Part shown: positions 39,917 through 50,249 of the stretch, piece after piece
Position numbering within the stretch: the stretch's first letter is position 1
How the letters are laid out: each line of letters begins with the position of its first letter
From: Henriciella sp.
GTDB lineage: Bacteria > Pseudomonadota > Alphaproteobacteria > Caulobacterales > Hyphomonadaceae
NCBI RefSeq assembly: GCF_029936995.1
Contig: NZ_JAPYRE010000003.1
Location: 310,001-374,000 of the forward strand
Direction: 5' to 3'
DNA: 64,000 nucleotides
The notes under the pieces: model-generated
Told to the model about the DNA's origin: nothing
Database searches by the model: none
Seen by the model: only the letters and a program-made list of their open reading frames with translations
Translations under genes and position numbers: made by a program

Positions 39917-41301
39917 CGAGCGACATCCTTATTGTTGATGACGAACCCGACATTCGCGAACTGATCGCCGGAGTTCTTGAAGATGAGGAGTACACTGTCA
40001 GGAGTGCTGCCACGGCAGAAAAAGCGCTTGAGGAAGTCAGGATGCGAGCACCGGGCCTGGTCATCCTCGATGTATGGCTTCAGGGCAGCGACATGGATGG
40101 CCTGTCCTTACTGAAATACCTGAAATCGATTGACCCGCTTATTCCTGTCATCGTTATCAGCGGCCACGGCAATATTGAAACCGCCGTGGCGGCTATCCGC
40201 CGTGGCGCATATGATTTCATTGAGAAGCCCTTCAAGGCGGACCGCCTCCTGCATCTTGTTGAGCGGGCTCTGGAATCGACCGCGCTCAAGCGTGAAAACG
40301 CATCCTTGCGAACAATGGTGGTCAGCAGTGACGACTGGATCGGTACCAGCGCCGCAGCGGCCGGATTGCGAACATCAATAGGCAAGGTCGGGCCGACCAA
40401 TTCGCGCGTGATGATATTCGGGCCTGCCGGCGCCGGGAAAGAGCTCACAGCCCGTCTCGTACATGCCCATTCCAATCGTCAGAATGGTCCGTTTGTCGTT
40501 GTCAGCGCGGCGAATATCGCTCCAGACCGGATGGAACAGGAGCTTTTTGGCGAAGAGGACACCGATGGGCGCCCACGCCGTATCGGCCTTTTCGAAAAGG
40601 CGCACGATGGCACGCTTTTGCTCGATGAAGTCGCAGACATGCCGTTGGGTACGCAGAACAAGATTCTTCGTGTTCTGACGGAGCAACGCTTCCAGCGGGT
40701 TGGCGGTAAGTCGGATGTCCGTGTTGATGTTCGCGTGATGTCGGCGACCACAAAGGATCTGAAAGCCGAGATCGAAGCCAAGCGGTTTCGGGAAGACTTG
40801 TATTACAGACTGAGCGTCGTTCCCATCAGGGTTCCGTCCCTTGCTGAGCGCCGTGATGATATTCCCGCTCTTGTTGAGCATTTCACGGCACGTATTGCCG
40901 ATAGCTCTGGTCTGAATGCCCGCAGCTTTTCGAGTGAGGCCATCGCCGTCCTGCAATCGATGGAGTGGCCCGGCAATGTGCGCCAGCTGAAAAACCTCGT
41001 CGAACGTATTCTGATCCTGTCACCACACGATGTTAAACGAGCGGTGTCGGTGGATGAACTGCCTCAGGACCGCCAGGCCATTGAAGGACAGCAAGGGCCG
41101 TCGGCTTCAGCTGAACTGGTTGGGCTTTCCCTGCGGGATGCCCGTGAGCAATTCGAGCGAGAATACCTGACGCTCCAGATCACGCGGTTCGATGGCAATA
41201 TTTCGCGAACAGCCGAATTCATCGGTATGGAGCGCTCCGCGCTACATAGAAAATTGAAGGCACTTGGTGTAAACGCCTCATCTAACCGTTCGGAAGCCTG
41301 A
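39913..41301 (+). CDS. ntrX: NtrX response regulator, GAFTGA also absent
   Basis: Partner of NtrY; in alphaproteobacteria linked to nitrogen, redox and envelope control. Receiver with phosphoacceptor Asp53 in VILDVWLQG, Walker A GPAGAGKE (170-177), Walker B LLLDEVAD (235-242), and a Fis-like C-terminus NISRTAEFIGMERSALHRKL. Between ELFGEED and the Walker B the sequence TDGRPRRIGLFEKAHDG replaces the GAFTGA region, as in Brucella-type NtrX. It probably binds DNA without activating sigma-54 polymerase. trkA follows after four bases. Confidence 0.95.
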   Translation: MTSDILIVDDEPDIRELIAGVLEDEEYTVRSAATAEKALEEVRMRAPGLVILDVWLQGSDMDGLSLLKYLKSIDPLIPVIVISGHGNIETAVAAIRRGAYDFIEKPFKADRLLHLVERALESTALKRENASLRTMVVSSDDWIGTSAAAAGLRTSIGKVGPTNSRVMIFGPAGAGKELTARLVHAHSNRQNGPFVVVSAANIAPDRMEQELFGEEDTDGRPRRIGLFEKAHDGTLLLDEVADMPLGTQNKILRVLTEQRFQRVGGKSDVRVDVRVMSATTKDLKAEIEAKRFREDLYYRLSVVPIRVPSLAERRDDIPALVEHFTARIADSSGLNARSFSSEAIAVLQSMEWPGNVRQLKNLVERILILSPHDVKRAVSVDELPQDRQAIEGQQGPSASAELVGLSLRDAREQFEREYLTLQITRFDGNISRTAEFIGMERSALHRKLKALGVNASSNRSEA

Positions 41302-41305
41302 TTAT

Positions 41306-42679
41306 ATGCAAGTCATCATCTGCGGTGCCGGCCGGGTTGGCCAGGGTATAGCCAGACGACTGGCGCGCGAGAACCACAACATCATCATGATTGACCAGGA
41401 TCCGCGCCTGATCGATCTGGTCCAGACCGAACTTGATGTTCGTGGTTTGCAAGGGCATGCAGGTCACCCGGACGTTCTGAAGGCGGCCGGCGGTGACACA
41501 TGCGATATGATCATCGCTGTCACCTATTCTGATGAGATTAATATGGTGATCTGTCAGGTAGCCGACACACTGTTTTCTGTGCCTACAAAAATTGCCCGCA
41601 TCCGGGCGCAGGAATATCTGGAGCCCGGTTGGCGCTCACTGTTCTCCCGGGAAGGGCTTGGCATCGACCTGGTGATTTCTCCTGAAGTTGAGGTCGGGGA
41701 CGCTATCCTGCAGCGGTTCAAGACACCGGGCGCAATGATGAGTGTCAGTTTCGGACGTAGTGACGTGCAGCTCGTTGGTGTCGAAGTTCTACCGGATAGC
41801 CCCGTCCTGGATACCGCCCTGGACCAGATTCAGGGCTTGTTTCCAAGCCTGAATGCGCGAGTGGTGGGTATCAGCCGCTCGAATACAGTCTTCGCGCCGC
41901 GCGGAAACGACCACCTTAAAGTTGGTGACACAGCCTATGTTGCGGTCCTGAAATCTCACTCGCACAGATTGAACAGTATTTTTAACCGGCCAGAAGATGA
42001 AATGCGCCGTGTCGTGGTCGTCGGAGGCGGCAATGTGGGCCTGTATGTGGCAGGCGGCCTGGAGAAGCAGGCGGATGTACGTGTTCGGGTTGTTGAGGCA
42101 GATATCAACCAGGCAGAGAACGCTGTCTCCGAATTGAATCGTACGATTGTCATTCACGGAGACGGGCTAAGCCGTTCTATCCTTGAGGAAGCTGATGCGC
42201 CGACAGCCGACCTCGTTATTGCGACCACCCACGATGACAAGGCGAATATCTTGATCTCCAAACTGGCAAAGCAGATGGGCGCCAAGAGGTCGCTGGCGCT
42301 AGTCAATGCCCCAGAGCTTGCCCAGTTGGCGCGCGAGATGGATGTGGACGCCGTTCTGGACCCGAAAGCCCTGACCGTTTCGCGTATTCTCATGAAAATG
42401 CGTCGTGGCAGGATTCTCGCGCTGCAGTCGCTGGAAGACGGGGCTGCCGAAATCGCCGAAGGGGTGACGCTGGAGACTTCTCCGCTGATCGGCAAGTCAC
42501 TCGACTATGATGACATGCCGAAAGGCATAACGGCTGCGGCCATTCTCAGGGAGAACGAGGTCATCTTTGCGGGGCCTGATGTAAGACCGCGTGCCAACGA
42601 CCACGTCCTCTTGTTCTACGAGGGGAACATGACAAGCAAGGTCGAGCAGTTCTTCAGGGTCAGCGCCGACTTCTTCTAG
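41306..42679 (+). CDS. trkA: Trk potassium uptake regulatory subunit TrkA
   Basis: Cytoplasmic NAD(H)-binding gate of the Trk potassium transporter. Duplicated RCK layout: a Rossmann fold at the N-terminus (VIICGAGRVGQGIARRLA) and a second at about residue 230 (VVVVGGGNVGLYVAGGL), each followed by a TrkA_C domain. 457 residues, normal. It is followed by trkH, forming a complete Trk unit, and sits directly after ntrX as in other alphaproteobacteria. Confidence 0.95.
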   Translation: MQVIICGAGRVGQGIARRLARENHNIIMIDQDPRLIDLVQTELDVRGLQGHAGHPDVLKAAGGDTCDMIIAVTYSDEINMVICQVADTLFSVPTKIARIRAQEYLEPGWRSLFSREGLGIDLVISPEVEVGDAILQRFKTPGAMMSVSFGRSDVQLVGVEVLPDSPVLDTALDQIQGLFPSLNARVVGISRSNTVFAPRGNDHLKVGDTAYVAVLKSHSHRLNSIFNRPEDEMRRVVVVGGGNVGLYVAGGLEKQADVRVRVVEADINQAENAVSELNRTIVIHGDGLSRSILEEADAPTADLVIATTHDDKANILISKLAKQMGAKRSLALVNAPELAQLAREMDVDAVLDPKALTVSRILMKMRRGRILALQSLEDGAAEIAEGVTLETSPLIGKSLDYDDMPKGITAAAILRENEVIFAGPDVRPRANDHVLLFYEGNMTSKVEQFFRVSADFF

Positions 42680-42714
42680 AATGGTCTGCCCCTGAAAGGT
42701 GAACATTTCCCACC

Positions 42715-44121
42715 ATGAACTATTCAAGTCTCATCAGAATGCTGTCGTTTAGTGGCCTGATTTATGCGGGCGCAATGGTCATCTGTGCATTGGCGGCGAT
42801 GATTATTGGAGAGACGGCCCAGCTTCTCGTTTTCATTACAACTGCGGTTCTGATGGCTACGGTTTCTGCGGCAGCAATGATCCTGGCTGGAACGCCCAAG
42901 CGGCGTGCGCAGCCTTCTGACGGGCTCGCTTTCATGGTCTTGTTCTGGTTCGTCTCCCCGTTGATTTGCGCCCCTCCGTTTCTGATGGGGGTCGCGAATA
43001 GCAGTGTCATTACAGCGATCCATGAGGCCGTTTCATGCCTGACGACGACAGGCCATACGGCCTTTTTGCCGGAAGACCTGCCGATGCCGGCATCGCTGGT
43101 AATGTGGCGCGCTCTTCTGCACCTGATAGGGGCTGTGGCGACCATAACCTTCGCCGCGACAATCCTCGCTGCCTTGAACCTGGATGGACCGGGTATTCAC
43201 CGGACATACCTTTTTAGCCTGTCCGAGCGGAGTTTCTTCGATTCCATACCGCGGGTGCTGCGTGCGACGGTGATGGTAGCAAGTGTTTGCATCCTCATAG
43301 TCTTCGCGATTGAGGTCATTGGCGGCGTATCAGCAAATACGGCTTTCCTCGATGCCGTAAGCGCGTTCAGTACCGGTCTTGCGGATCCTCAGGCCGTCAA
43401 CAGGGATGTCACAAATGAGGCGCGGGCAATCGGGCTTATCATCGGGCTGCTACTCGGTTCGCTGGGACTTTTCGTGCTGCTTTTGATGTCCACGGGTAAC
43501 ATGCGCAACTGGATCCGTGATCCCGAACTCGGTACATTTGTGGCGGCCGTGGTGATGTTTGCGATACTCGCTTCATTCTCGGGGTTGAGTTCATTCAATG
43601 CGCTGGGGTGGGCTGTATCTTCCCTCTCGACCAGCGGTATTGCGCTTGTGTCACCTGCCACGACGCATGCCCTGCCACTTGCTTTGCAGCTGGCACCGCC
43701 ACTGATTGGCGGGGCAGCGCTATCGGCTTCAGGTGGGATCAAGCTCGCCAGGGTCTACGTGCTTAGCCGCCGGGTCGGACAGGAATTTCTCCGTATGGGA
43801 TTCAGGAAGTCTCTGCTCAAGTTCGAATTTCGCAGAAGGGTTCAGTCTGACCGGACGATAATGGGTGTCTGGGTTTATCTTGTCGCCTATATTATCGCCT
43901 GCGTAGGGGGGCTTCTGGTTTTTTCTTTCAGCGGTTCGGGCTTCGAGAACGCGATTTCGAATACCGTGGGCAGTTTGACGAATGCAGGGCACTTGATTGG
44001 TCTTGGGCGGCTAGCCGGTGATGAAGTCACGCAAGTGTGGCTTGCCCTGGGAATGATTTTGGGCAGACTCGAAGTATTGGCATTCATGCCGTTGCTTACT
44101 GCATCATTTTGGCGGCGCTGA
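42715..44121 (+). CDS. trkH: Trk potassium transporter membrane subunit TrkH
   Basis: Potassium-translocating inner-membrane subunit with about ten helices and four pore loops. The selectivity glycines appear as [37 protein letters not shown] and [13 protein letters not shown]. At 468 residues it is slightly shorter than E. coli TrkH. It follows its partner trkA by 35 bases. Confidence 0.94.
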   Translation: MNYSSLIRMLSFSGLIYAGAMVICALAAMIIGETAQLLVFITTAVLMATVSAAAMILAGTPKRRAQPSDGLAFMVLFWFVSPLICAPPFLMGVANSSVITAIHEAVSCLTTTGHTAFLPEDLPMPASLVMWRALLHLIGAVATITFAATILAALNLDGPGIHRTYLFSLSERSFFDSIPRVLRATVMVASVCILIVFAIEVIGGVSANTAFLDAVSAFSTGLADPQAVNRDVTNEARAIGLIIGLLLGSLGLFVLLLMSTGNMRNWIRDPELGTFVAAVVMFAILASFSGLSSFNALGWAVSSLSTSGIALVSPATTHALPLALQLAPPLIGGAALSASGGIKLARVYVLSRRVGQEFLRMGFRKSLLKFEFRRRVQSDRTIMGVWVYLVAYIIACVGGLLVFSFSGSGFENAISNTVGSLTNAGHLIGLGRLAGDEVTQVWLALGMILGRLEVLAFMPLLTASFWRR

Positions 44122-44194
44122 AAGCTTCGGGACTTGCCAAGGTAAGACAATCCGGATAGCGCCTGCGAAAACGCATAGCGAACAGGCTGAGATC

Positions 44195-44449
44195 ATGTCT
44201 TCAGATAAAAAACAAAACTTGCAGGACACGTTCCTGAATGCCGTACGAAAATCACGTACACCGCTGACGATTTTTCTCGTGAACGGTGTAAAGCTTCAGG
44301 GCGTTGTCACCTGGTTTGACAATTTCTGCGTCCTTTTGCGCGGCGATGGGCGGCCACCGCAACTTGTGTACAAGCACGCCATCTCGACCATTGCGCCAGG
44401 TGCTCCTGTGCAACTGTACGATGAGGACCAGGATTCGGAGTCTGATTGA
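44195..44449 (+). CDS. hfq: RNA chaperone Hfq
   Basis: Hexameric Sm-like protein pairing small RNAs with mRNAs. The 84 residues hold the Sm1 part with Gln8-type [22 protein letters not shown], the Sm2 motif VYKHAISTI, and a short acidic tail DEDQDSESD. Its stop overlaps the TTG start of hflX, giving the classic hfq-hflX pair; here it stands downstream of trkH. Confidence 0.97.
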   Translation: MSSDKKQNLQDTFLNAVRKSRTPLTIFLVNGVKLQGVVTWFDNFCVLLRGDGRPPQLVYKHAISTIAPGAPVQLYDEDQDSESD

Positions 44450-45777
44450 GCGCAGAGCCGATTGACCGCACGCCGCCCCAGGACCGGGCCGGTGTAATCA
44501 TTCCGTGGACACATCCCACGGAACGTCCTGACAGTGAGCGCCTTACGGAAACCGCCGGGCTGGTTGAGGCTCTTGGTTGCAACCTCGCTTTTCTCCGCGC
44601 AGAGCATGTTCGCAAACCCAGTGCATCCCACTTTCTGTCGGGCGGCATCATGGAACGATTTGCCAGTGACTTACACGCTGAGGGCTGTACGCTTTGCGTT
44701 GTTGATACTTCGCTCACGCCTGTCCAGCAGCGCAATCTCGAAAAGGCTCTGAAGTGCAAGGTCATCGACCGTACCGGGCTGATCCTTGAAATTTTTGGTC
44801 TTCGGGCGCGCACGAAGGAAGGCAAGCTCCAGGTTGAACTTGCCCGGTTGTCCTATGAGCGCTCGAGACTTGTAAGAACCTGGACCCACCTTGAGCGGCA
44901 AAGAGGTGGTGGCGGCTTCATGGGCGGGCCGGGTGAGACGCAGCTCGAGGCTGACCGCCGTATGCTTGATCGTCAGCTGGATTCCCTCAAGGCCAGCCTC
45001 GAAGAAGTCAAGCGGACACGCGGGCTTCAACGCTCCGGCCGCAAGGATGCCGGATTTCCGGTTGTTGCGCTGGTTGGCTATACCAATGCTGGGAAGTCTA
45101 CGCTTTTCAACAGGCTCACCGGGGCCAATGTATTTGCCCGGGACATGCCGTTTGCGACGCTGGACCCGACAATACGCCGGTTCGAGCTCCCGAATTTCGG
45201 TGATGCGGCTCTCGTGGACACGGTGGGCTTCATTTCCGACTTGCCCACGCACCTGATTGAGAGTTTCCGGGCCACATTGGAAGAAACACTTGAAGCCGAT
45301 CTGCTGATACATGTCAGGGATCGCTCAAGTCCTTTTGATGAAGACAGGAAGCAGGATGTTCTGAAGGTTCTCGGAACCTTGCAGGAAGAGACCGGCGAAG
45401 CGCTGCCTCCAATCATAGAGGCCTGGAACAAGTTCGACCTGCTCCCGGACGATATTCAGGAAACGTTGCGTCTCTCCGCGCGCTCAGGTCTCCCTGAAAC
45501 TCCAGCCGTCGTGACGTCTGCATTAGGGGGTGAAGGAATAGAAGACCTGCTGGCGCTGATTGCCGACTCCATTCGTGAAGAGCTGGAGCAATATTCCCTT
45601 CTGCTCACGCCAAAAGACGGTGCAGCGCGGGCATGGCTTCACGAGCATGGCTCCGTCACAGGCGAAGAGTTTCTAAACGACGGCAATGTCCGCCTGACTG
45701 TGGGCCTGAGTGAGAAACACAAAGGGCGCTTTGATGCCTTGTTCAGTGCAATCCGCATGACTCATCTTCCGGCATGA
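44446..45777 (+). CDS. hflX: Ribosome-associated GTPase HflX
   Basis: GTPase that splits or rescues stalled ribosomes under stress. N-terminal HflX domain with [12 protein letters not shown], then the G domain: G1 [13 protein letters not shown]3 [11 protein letters not shown]4 NKFD. 443 residues, with a C-terminal extension usual in alphaproteobacteria. It begins with TTG overlapping the hfq stop in TTGA, suggesting coupling. Convergent with tyrS over an 11-base gap. Confidence 0.96.
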   Translation: MSAEPIDRTPPQDRAGVIIPWTHPTERPDSERLTETAGLVEALGCNLAFLRAEHVRKPSASHFLSGGIMERFASDLHAEGCTLCVVDTSLTPVQQRNLEKALKCKVIDRTGLILEIFGLRARTKEGKLQVELARLSYERSRLVRTWTHLERQRGGGGFMGGPGETQLEADRRMLDRQLDSLKASLEEVKRTRGLQRSGRKDAGFPVVALVGYTNAGKSTLFNRLTGANVFARDMPFATLDPTIRRFELPNFGDAALVDTVGFISDLPTHLIESFRATLEETLEADLLIHVRDRSSPFDEDRKQDVLKVLGTLQEETGEALPPIIEAWNKFDLLPDDIQETLRLSARSGLPETPAVVTSALGGEGIEDLLALIADSIREELEQYSLLLTPKDGAARAWLHEHGSVTGEEFLNDGNVRLTVGLSEKHKGRFDALFSAIRMTHLPA

Positions 45778-45788
45778 AGATTCAGGCG

Positions 45789-47042
45789 TCAGACAGCCCT
45801 TATAAGGGCATGCCTCTTCTTGCCGGCTGATAGTTTGAGCGTCCCATCTTCATTCAGATCCGACTCGGTGATCTGGGCGTTCTGATCGTTCAACAGTTTA
45901 TCATTCACCCTGGCTGCACCCTGCTTGATGAGACGCCTTGCTTCGCCGTTAGACTTTGAAAGGTTTGCAGCTTGGAATGCAGCCGCTGCGAGCATGCCGT
46001 TCACCAACTCAGCTCTGGGAATTTCAGTCGTCGGCATGGCTTCATCCGTTTGCCCGGAACCGAAAACTGCAGACGCGGCCCGTTCGGCTTCAGTTGCAGC
46101 ATCCTTGCCGTGCATCAGGCTCGTCGCGGCATTGGCCAGTGCAATCTTGGCTGCATTGATTTCGGCCCCGTCGAGAGCTTCGAGTGTCTCGATCTCCTGT
46201 ATAGGCAGGTCGGTGAACAGGCGCAGAAAGCGTCCGACATCGGCGTCTTCGGTGTTGCGCCAGAATTGCCAGTACTCGTAAGGCGATTTCCGGTCCGGGT
46301 TAAGCCAGACAGCGCCGTCAGCCGTCTTGCCCATCTTTCCGCCGGAGGCGGTTGTGATGAGATGCGCTGTCAGTCCGAAAACGTCGCCACTATCAGCCTT
46401 GTGTACGAGATCCACGCCGCCGAGAATATTCCCCCACTGGTCGGAACCACCGAGTTGCAGGCGACAGTTCTGGCGGCGGAAAAGCTCAAGAAAGTCGTAG
46501 GACTGGAGGAGGAGGTAATTGAATTCTAGGAACGTGTAGGGCTGCTCGTTTTCCAGGCGCCGCGCAACGGTTTCCTGTTTCACCATCGTATTGATCGTGA
46601 AGTGAACCCCAATATCGCGCAGAACTTCAATGTAACTGAGCTTGTCGAGCCAGTCTGCATTGTTGACAATAACCGCATCGGTTGGCCCGTCACCAAACTT
46701 CAGGAAGGGCTCAAAAGCCTTACGGATACCGGCAATATTGTCCGCGATCTGCTCGTTCGTGAGGAGTGGACGAGACTTTTCCTTGTCCGTTGGATCTCCG
46801 ATCTTGGTCGTGCCGCCACCCATGAGCACGATCGGCTTACCACCGCATCTCTGCAGATGGCGTAGCATCATGATCTGCATGAGGTGACCGACATGGAGAC
46901 TGTCAGCTGTAGCATCGAATCCGATATAGCCTATGGGTGTGCCGTTGGCGCAGTATGCATCAAGGGCATCACTATGCGTGATTTGCTTGGTGAAACCACG
47001 GTCTTCAAGTGTCTGAAGAAACACGGATTTGAACTGACCCAT
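45789..47042 (-). CDS. tyrS: Tyrosyl-tRNA synthetase
   Basis: Charges tRNA-Tyr. Class I synthetase of 417 residues with the HIGH-type HVGHLMQIMM, GSDQWGNILGG, the KMSKS equivalent KMGKTADGAVWL, and a C-terminal S4 RNA-binding domain (EARRLIKQGAARVNDKLLND). The ATG at 47042 begins MGQFKSVFLQTLEDRGF. The frame stays open far upstream through anmK antisense, but that sequence is unrelated. Divergent from anmK over 52 bases. Confidence 0.97.
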   Translation of the reverse strand: MGQFKSVFLQTLEDRGFTKQITHSDALDAYCANGTPIGYIGFDATADSLHVGHLMQIMMLRHLQRCGGKPIVLMGGGTTKIGDPTDKEKSRPLLTNEQIADNIAGIRKAFEPFLKFGDGPTDAVIVNNADWLDKLSYIEVLRDIGVHFTINTMVKQETVARRLENEQPYTFLEFNYLLLQSYDFLELFRRQNCRLQLGGSDQWGNILGGVDLVHKADSGDVFGLTAHLITTASGGKMGKTADGAVWLNPDRKSPYEYWQFWRNTEDADVGRFLRLFTDLPIQEIETLEALDGAEINAAKIALANAATSLMHGKDAATEAERAASAVFGSGQTDEAMPTTEIPRAELVNGMLAAAAFQAANLSKSNGEARRLIKQGAARVNDKLLNDQNAQITESDLNEDGTLKLSAGKKRHALIRAV

Positions 47043-47094
47043 AAGCTCGACTCCCCTATCGGAAAGAGCGCAGCTAGCACGAGAGGGACAGAGA

Positions 47095-48228
47095 TTGAAC
47101 CAGTATAATGCTGAATTCGAGCCTGTATGGGCGGCTGGGTTCATGTCCGGCACATCGCTAGACGCGGTAGATGCGGCGCTGATCCTGACTGATGGGGTCG
47201 ATGTTTTGGAATTTGGCCCGGTAGCGGAGCGCAAATACACGCCTGAGGAACGCAACATACTGAAGCAGGCCGTGTCGGCTGCGCGGCAATGGAACTGGTG
47301 GGAAGGGCCGGCTCCCGAACATGCTTTCGAAGCTGCTGAAGCGGTCCTTACAGAGACACATACCAGTGCCTGGGCGCAGCTGCTTGAGACCTGGCATGGC
47401 CCTGCACCTGCAATCGCCGGCATTCATGGCCAAACGGTGCTTCACCGGGCCCCGACAGCAAAAAGGGCAGGAGCCACGCTGCAACTGCTTGATGACAAGG
47501 CATTGCGCGCATCGCTGGAGACGCCGCTGGCTTATGACTTTCGCTCCAGGGATGTCGCTGAAGGCGGGCAGGGTGCTCCCTTGGCGCCTGCTTATCACTC
47601 AGCGCTCTTGCGAAGGCTGTCGCTTGGTAAAGGGGCGGCCGTTTTGAATCTCGGAGGTGTGGCCAACATCACATATCGCAAGAGCGATGGAAGCCTCTTC
47701 GCCTTCGATACAGGGCCGGCTAATGGCCCGATCGATGAATGGGTCGAGGGGCATGAGGCTGGTACCCACGATATGAACGGCGCTCTGGCTACAGCAGGCC
47801 GTGTGCATGACGGTGCGTTGAAACAGTGGATGGCGCATCCATGGTTTGACGAGGCCCCGCCGAAGAGCCTTGACCGTTTCGACTTCAATGCCAGCCTCGC
47901 ACGGGGGCTTTCACTTGAGGATGGCGCTGCAACACTGACGGCTTTTTCCGCAGAAGCCGTCGCGCATGCTGTCAGAGGGCTGGAGGAACAACCAGCCCAG
48001 ATCATAGTCTGTGGAGGTGGTCGTCATAACCCGCAACTCATTCGCGAGCTTAGATCACGTGTTCAGTGTGCAGTGATGACAGCAGAAGATGTTGGCTGGC
48101 TGGGTGACTCGATAGAAGCGCAGGCATTTGCCTTCCTGGCCGTGCGGACCCTGCGGAATCTTCCGATCAGCTGGCCGGGGACAACAAGTGTGGATCGCCC
48201 CCTCACCGGCGGACGGCTATTACCCTAG
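47095..48228 (+). CDS. anmK: Anhydro-N-acetylmuramic acid kinase
   Basis: Phosphorylates and opens 1,6-anhydroMurNAc released from murein, feeding cell-wall recycling. Family marks are GFMSGTSLDAVDAALI, DFRSRDVAEGGQGAPLAP, NLGGVANITY and VCGGGRHNPQLI. 377 residues. The start is TTG with GAGAGGGA about ten bases before. Its TAG stop shares CTAG with the stop of the convergent hydrolase gene. Its position next to tyrS is seen in many alphaproteobacteria. Confidence 0.95.
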   Translation: MNQYNAEFEPVWAAGFMSGTSLDAVDAALILTDGVDVLEFGPVAERKYTPEERNILKQAVSAARQWNWWEGPAPEHAFEAAEAVLTETHTSAWAQLLETWHGPAPAIAGIHGQTVLHRAPTAKRAGATLQLLDDKALRASLETPLAYDFRSRDVAEGGQGAPLAPAYHSALLRRLSLGKGAAVLNLGGVANITYRKSDGSLFAFDTGPANGPIDEWVEGHEAGTHDMNGALATAGRVHDGALKQWMAHPWFDEAPPKSLDRFDFNASLARGLSLEDGAATLTAFSAEAVAHAVRGLEEQPAQIIVCGGGRHNPQLIRELRSRVQCAVMTAEDVGWLGDSIEAQAFAFLAVRTLRNLPISWPGTTSVDRPLTGGRLLP

Positions 48229-48986
48229 TTGTCCTCATCTTCATCGGAATCATCATCCTCGTCAGACTCCTCATCGGAGTGATCGGGGATGGCGGCCTGA
48301 CCACGGATTTTCTTGGTTTCGGCTTCGGCGCGCATTTTCTGTTCGTCTTCGACAAGGCGACGATCGACATAAGCTTCACACTTGGAAATCAGGTCGTCCT
48401 GTTTGTCCTGGAAGAAGTGGTTGGCACCGGCAATTGAGTCCCGCTCAATGATCTCGCCCTTCTGGACACGGACTTTCGTCAGCGCCCGCTCAACATCTTT
48501 CGGGCTGGAAATCTTGTCATTTTCGCCAGAGATGATGAGGCCAGAAGCAGGGCATGGTGCCAGGAATGCCAAGTCATAGTGGTTGCATGGCGGGGCAATG
48601 GCCAGGAAGCCGTCAATCTCCGGCCGGCGCATCAAAAGCTGAAGCGTGATCCAGGCCCCGAAAGAGTAACCCGCGCACCATACGAAACGCGGGCTTTCGG
48701 TCAGGTTCTCCATGTAGTCGAGGACGTAAGCAGCGTCTTCCAACTCGCCGACACCCTGGTCATAGACGCCCTGCGAGCGCCCCACGCCACGGGTGTTGAA
48801 ACGCAGCACACCGAAGCCGCGTCTTTCGAACATCTGGTACAGGCGGATCGCGATTGGATCCTGCATTGTTCCCCCAGCGCGCGGATGTGGGTGCAGGATC
48901 AATGCTATTGGCGCACCTTCCTGTGGAGGCTCTGTATAACGGGCTTCGATGCGGCCAGCCGGGCCCGGAATGATGAGTTCTGCCAT
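48225..48986 (-). CDS. Alpha/beta hydrolase (COG2945-like)
   Basis: Predicted serine hydrolase of 253 residues. The nucleophile elbow is CAGYSFGAWITLQLL, the oxyanion region LILHPHPRAGGTMQDPI, and GANHFFQDKQDDL gives the catalytic His. The C-terminus is a very acidic run of about 20 residues (DEESDEDDDSDEDEDN). The ATG at 48986 begins MAELIIPGPAGRIEARY; a longer upstream frame is rejected. It is divergent from the suf operon, a placement seen in other alphaproteobacteria. Substrate unknown. Confidence 0.88.
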   Translation of the reverse strand: MAELIIPGPAGRIEARYTEPPQEGAPIALILHPHPRAGGTMQDPIAIRLYQMFERRGFGVLRFNTRGVGRSQGVYDQGVGELEDAAYVLDYMENLTESPRFVWCAGYSFGAWITLQLLMRRPEIDGFLAIAPPCNHYDLAFLAPCPASGLIISGENDKISSPKDVERALTKVRVQKGEIIERDSIAGANHFFQDKQDDLISKCEAYVDRRLVEDEQKMRAEAETKKIRGQAAIPDHSDEESDEDDDSDEDEDN

Positions 48987-49000
48987 GAGAGGCGCCTCTC
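48987..49000. promoter_or_regulatory. Perfect 14-base palindrome over the hydrolase ribosome site
   Basis: GAGAGGCGCCTCTC reads the same on both strands and lies immediately before the hydrolase ATG. Read on the minus strand its left half supplies the GAGAGG ribosome site. It could be a DNA-binding site in the gap to the suf operon or an mRNA element. Confidence 0.4.
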
Positions 49001-49105
49001 TACGGTGTGGAAATCGATATTTTGAAGTGGGCGCTTTAGGCGAAAGCGGCAAGGAAATGCAAGTTTTTGTGTAAGCCCGCTGCGTGATATCATAAAGGGG
49101 AGCCC

Positions 49106-50248
49106 ATGATCTACGCAGACTATAATGCAACTGCCCCTCTCAGGCCTGAAGCGCGCGATGCAATGCTCGCAGCCTTGGAGGTCGGAGCGAACCCTTCGAG
49201 CGTGCATGGCCCGGGACGTAAAGCCAGGAAGATTCTTGAAAAGGCCAGGAGCCAGCTTGCCACGGCCATAAGGGCAATTCCGCAGGATATCGTTTTTACC
49301 TCCGGCGGCACGGAATCGCTTTCTCTGGCCATTCATGGCGTCGTGCGAAAACTCGATTACGATTGCACGCTGCTCGTATCGGCAATCGAGCATGAGGCCG
49401 CGAGCAAGAATGCCGGCTATGCTGGTGCTAATCTGGAAACTGTTTATGCGACCGATGACGGGCAGGTTGATCTGGATGGCTTGAGACAACGGTTGGCAAA
49501 GTGGGACACGAAGGCGGCCGGCCTGCCAGTGTTGGTGCTTATGCTTGCCAATAATGAAACCGGTGTGATCCAGCCCGTCTCGGAAGCTGCAAGCTTGGTC
49601 CGGGAGGCTGGTGGGCTGGTCATTTGTGATGGCGTCCAGGGGCTTGGCAAGATACCCCTGAATGTCTCCATGCTCGGGGTCGATTACCTGGCGCTTTCGG
49701 CGCACAAGGCAGGTGGGCCTCAAGGGGCAGGCGCGTTGTGGATGCGCAGCGGCGCTCCCTTGCTGCCGACACTCTTTGGTGGCGGACAGGAACGTTCACT
49801 ACGTTCGGGCACAGAAAATCTGTCAGGGATTGCCGGCTTCGGCGCTGCAGCAGAAGCCGCCGCAGGGGATATGGAAACCATGCGTACAATTGGGTGGTAT
49901 CGCGACCGTATGGAAGCCAGGCTCGTGTCAGAAGCTGGCGTGACGATTTTCGGGCGCAAGGCACCACGACTGCCTAATACTTCCAATTTCGCGTATAATG
50001 GTTTCAAAGCTGAGACCCAGGTCATGGCAATGGATCTTGCAGGAGTGGCCGTATCTTCAGGTTCTGCCTGCTCAAGCGGCAAGGTGAAAAGATCCATTGT
50101 GCTGTCTGCGATGGGGGCCTCGGACGCCCTTGCGGAATGTGCAATACGCACCAGCTATGGGTGGAGGAGTGAAGAAACAGATTTCGAGCATACGGCGGAG
50201 GCCTGGCTCGAGGCACTCCGGCGCCGCAATATGAAGGAGACAGCCTGA
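49106..50248 (+). CDS. Cysteine desulfurase, IscS/NifS type (class I)
   Basis: PLP enzyme delivering cysteine sulfur for cluster assembly. The Schiff-base Lys is in [17 protein letters not shown] and the catalytic Cys in [18 protein letters not shown], the long-loop class I pattern. 380 residues. It is the first gene of the suf operon, and a class II enzyme (sufS) lies further down, so the operon has two desulfurases. iscR, which often stands before this gene in alphaproteobacteria, is missing. sufB follows by one base. Confidence 0.93.
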   Translation: MIYADYNATAPLRPEARDAMLAALEVGANPSSVHGPGRKARKILEKARSQLATAIRAIPQDIVFTSGGTESLSLAIHGVVRKLDYDCTLLVSAIEHEAASKNAGYAGANLETVYATDDGQVDLDGLRQRLAKWDTKAAGLPVLVLMLANNETGVIQPVSEAASLVREAGGLVICDGVQGLGKIPLNVSMLGVDYLALSAHKAGGPQGAGALWMRSGAPLLPTLFGGGQERSLRSGTENLSGIAGFGAAAEAAAGDMETMRTIGWYRDRMEARLVSEAGVTIFGRKAPRLPNTSNFAYNGFKAETQVMAMDLAGVAVSSGSACSSGKVKRSIVLSAMGASDALAECAIRTSYGWRSEETDFEHTAEAWLEALRRRNMKETA

Positions 50249-50249
50249 C

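Noticed and set aside
47043-47423. Long N-terminal extension of tyrS
   Set aside because: The frame is open antisense to anmK but encodes nothing like a synthetase; the canonical start at 47042 has the family N-terminus.
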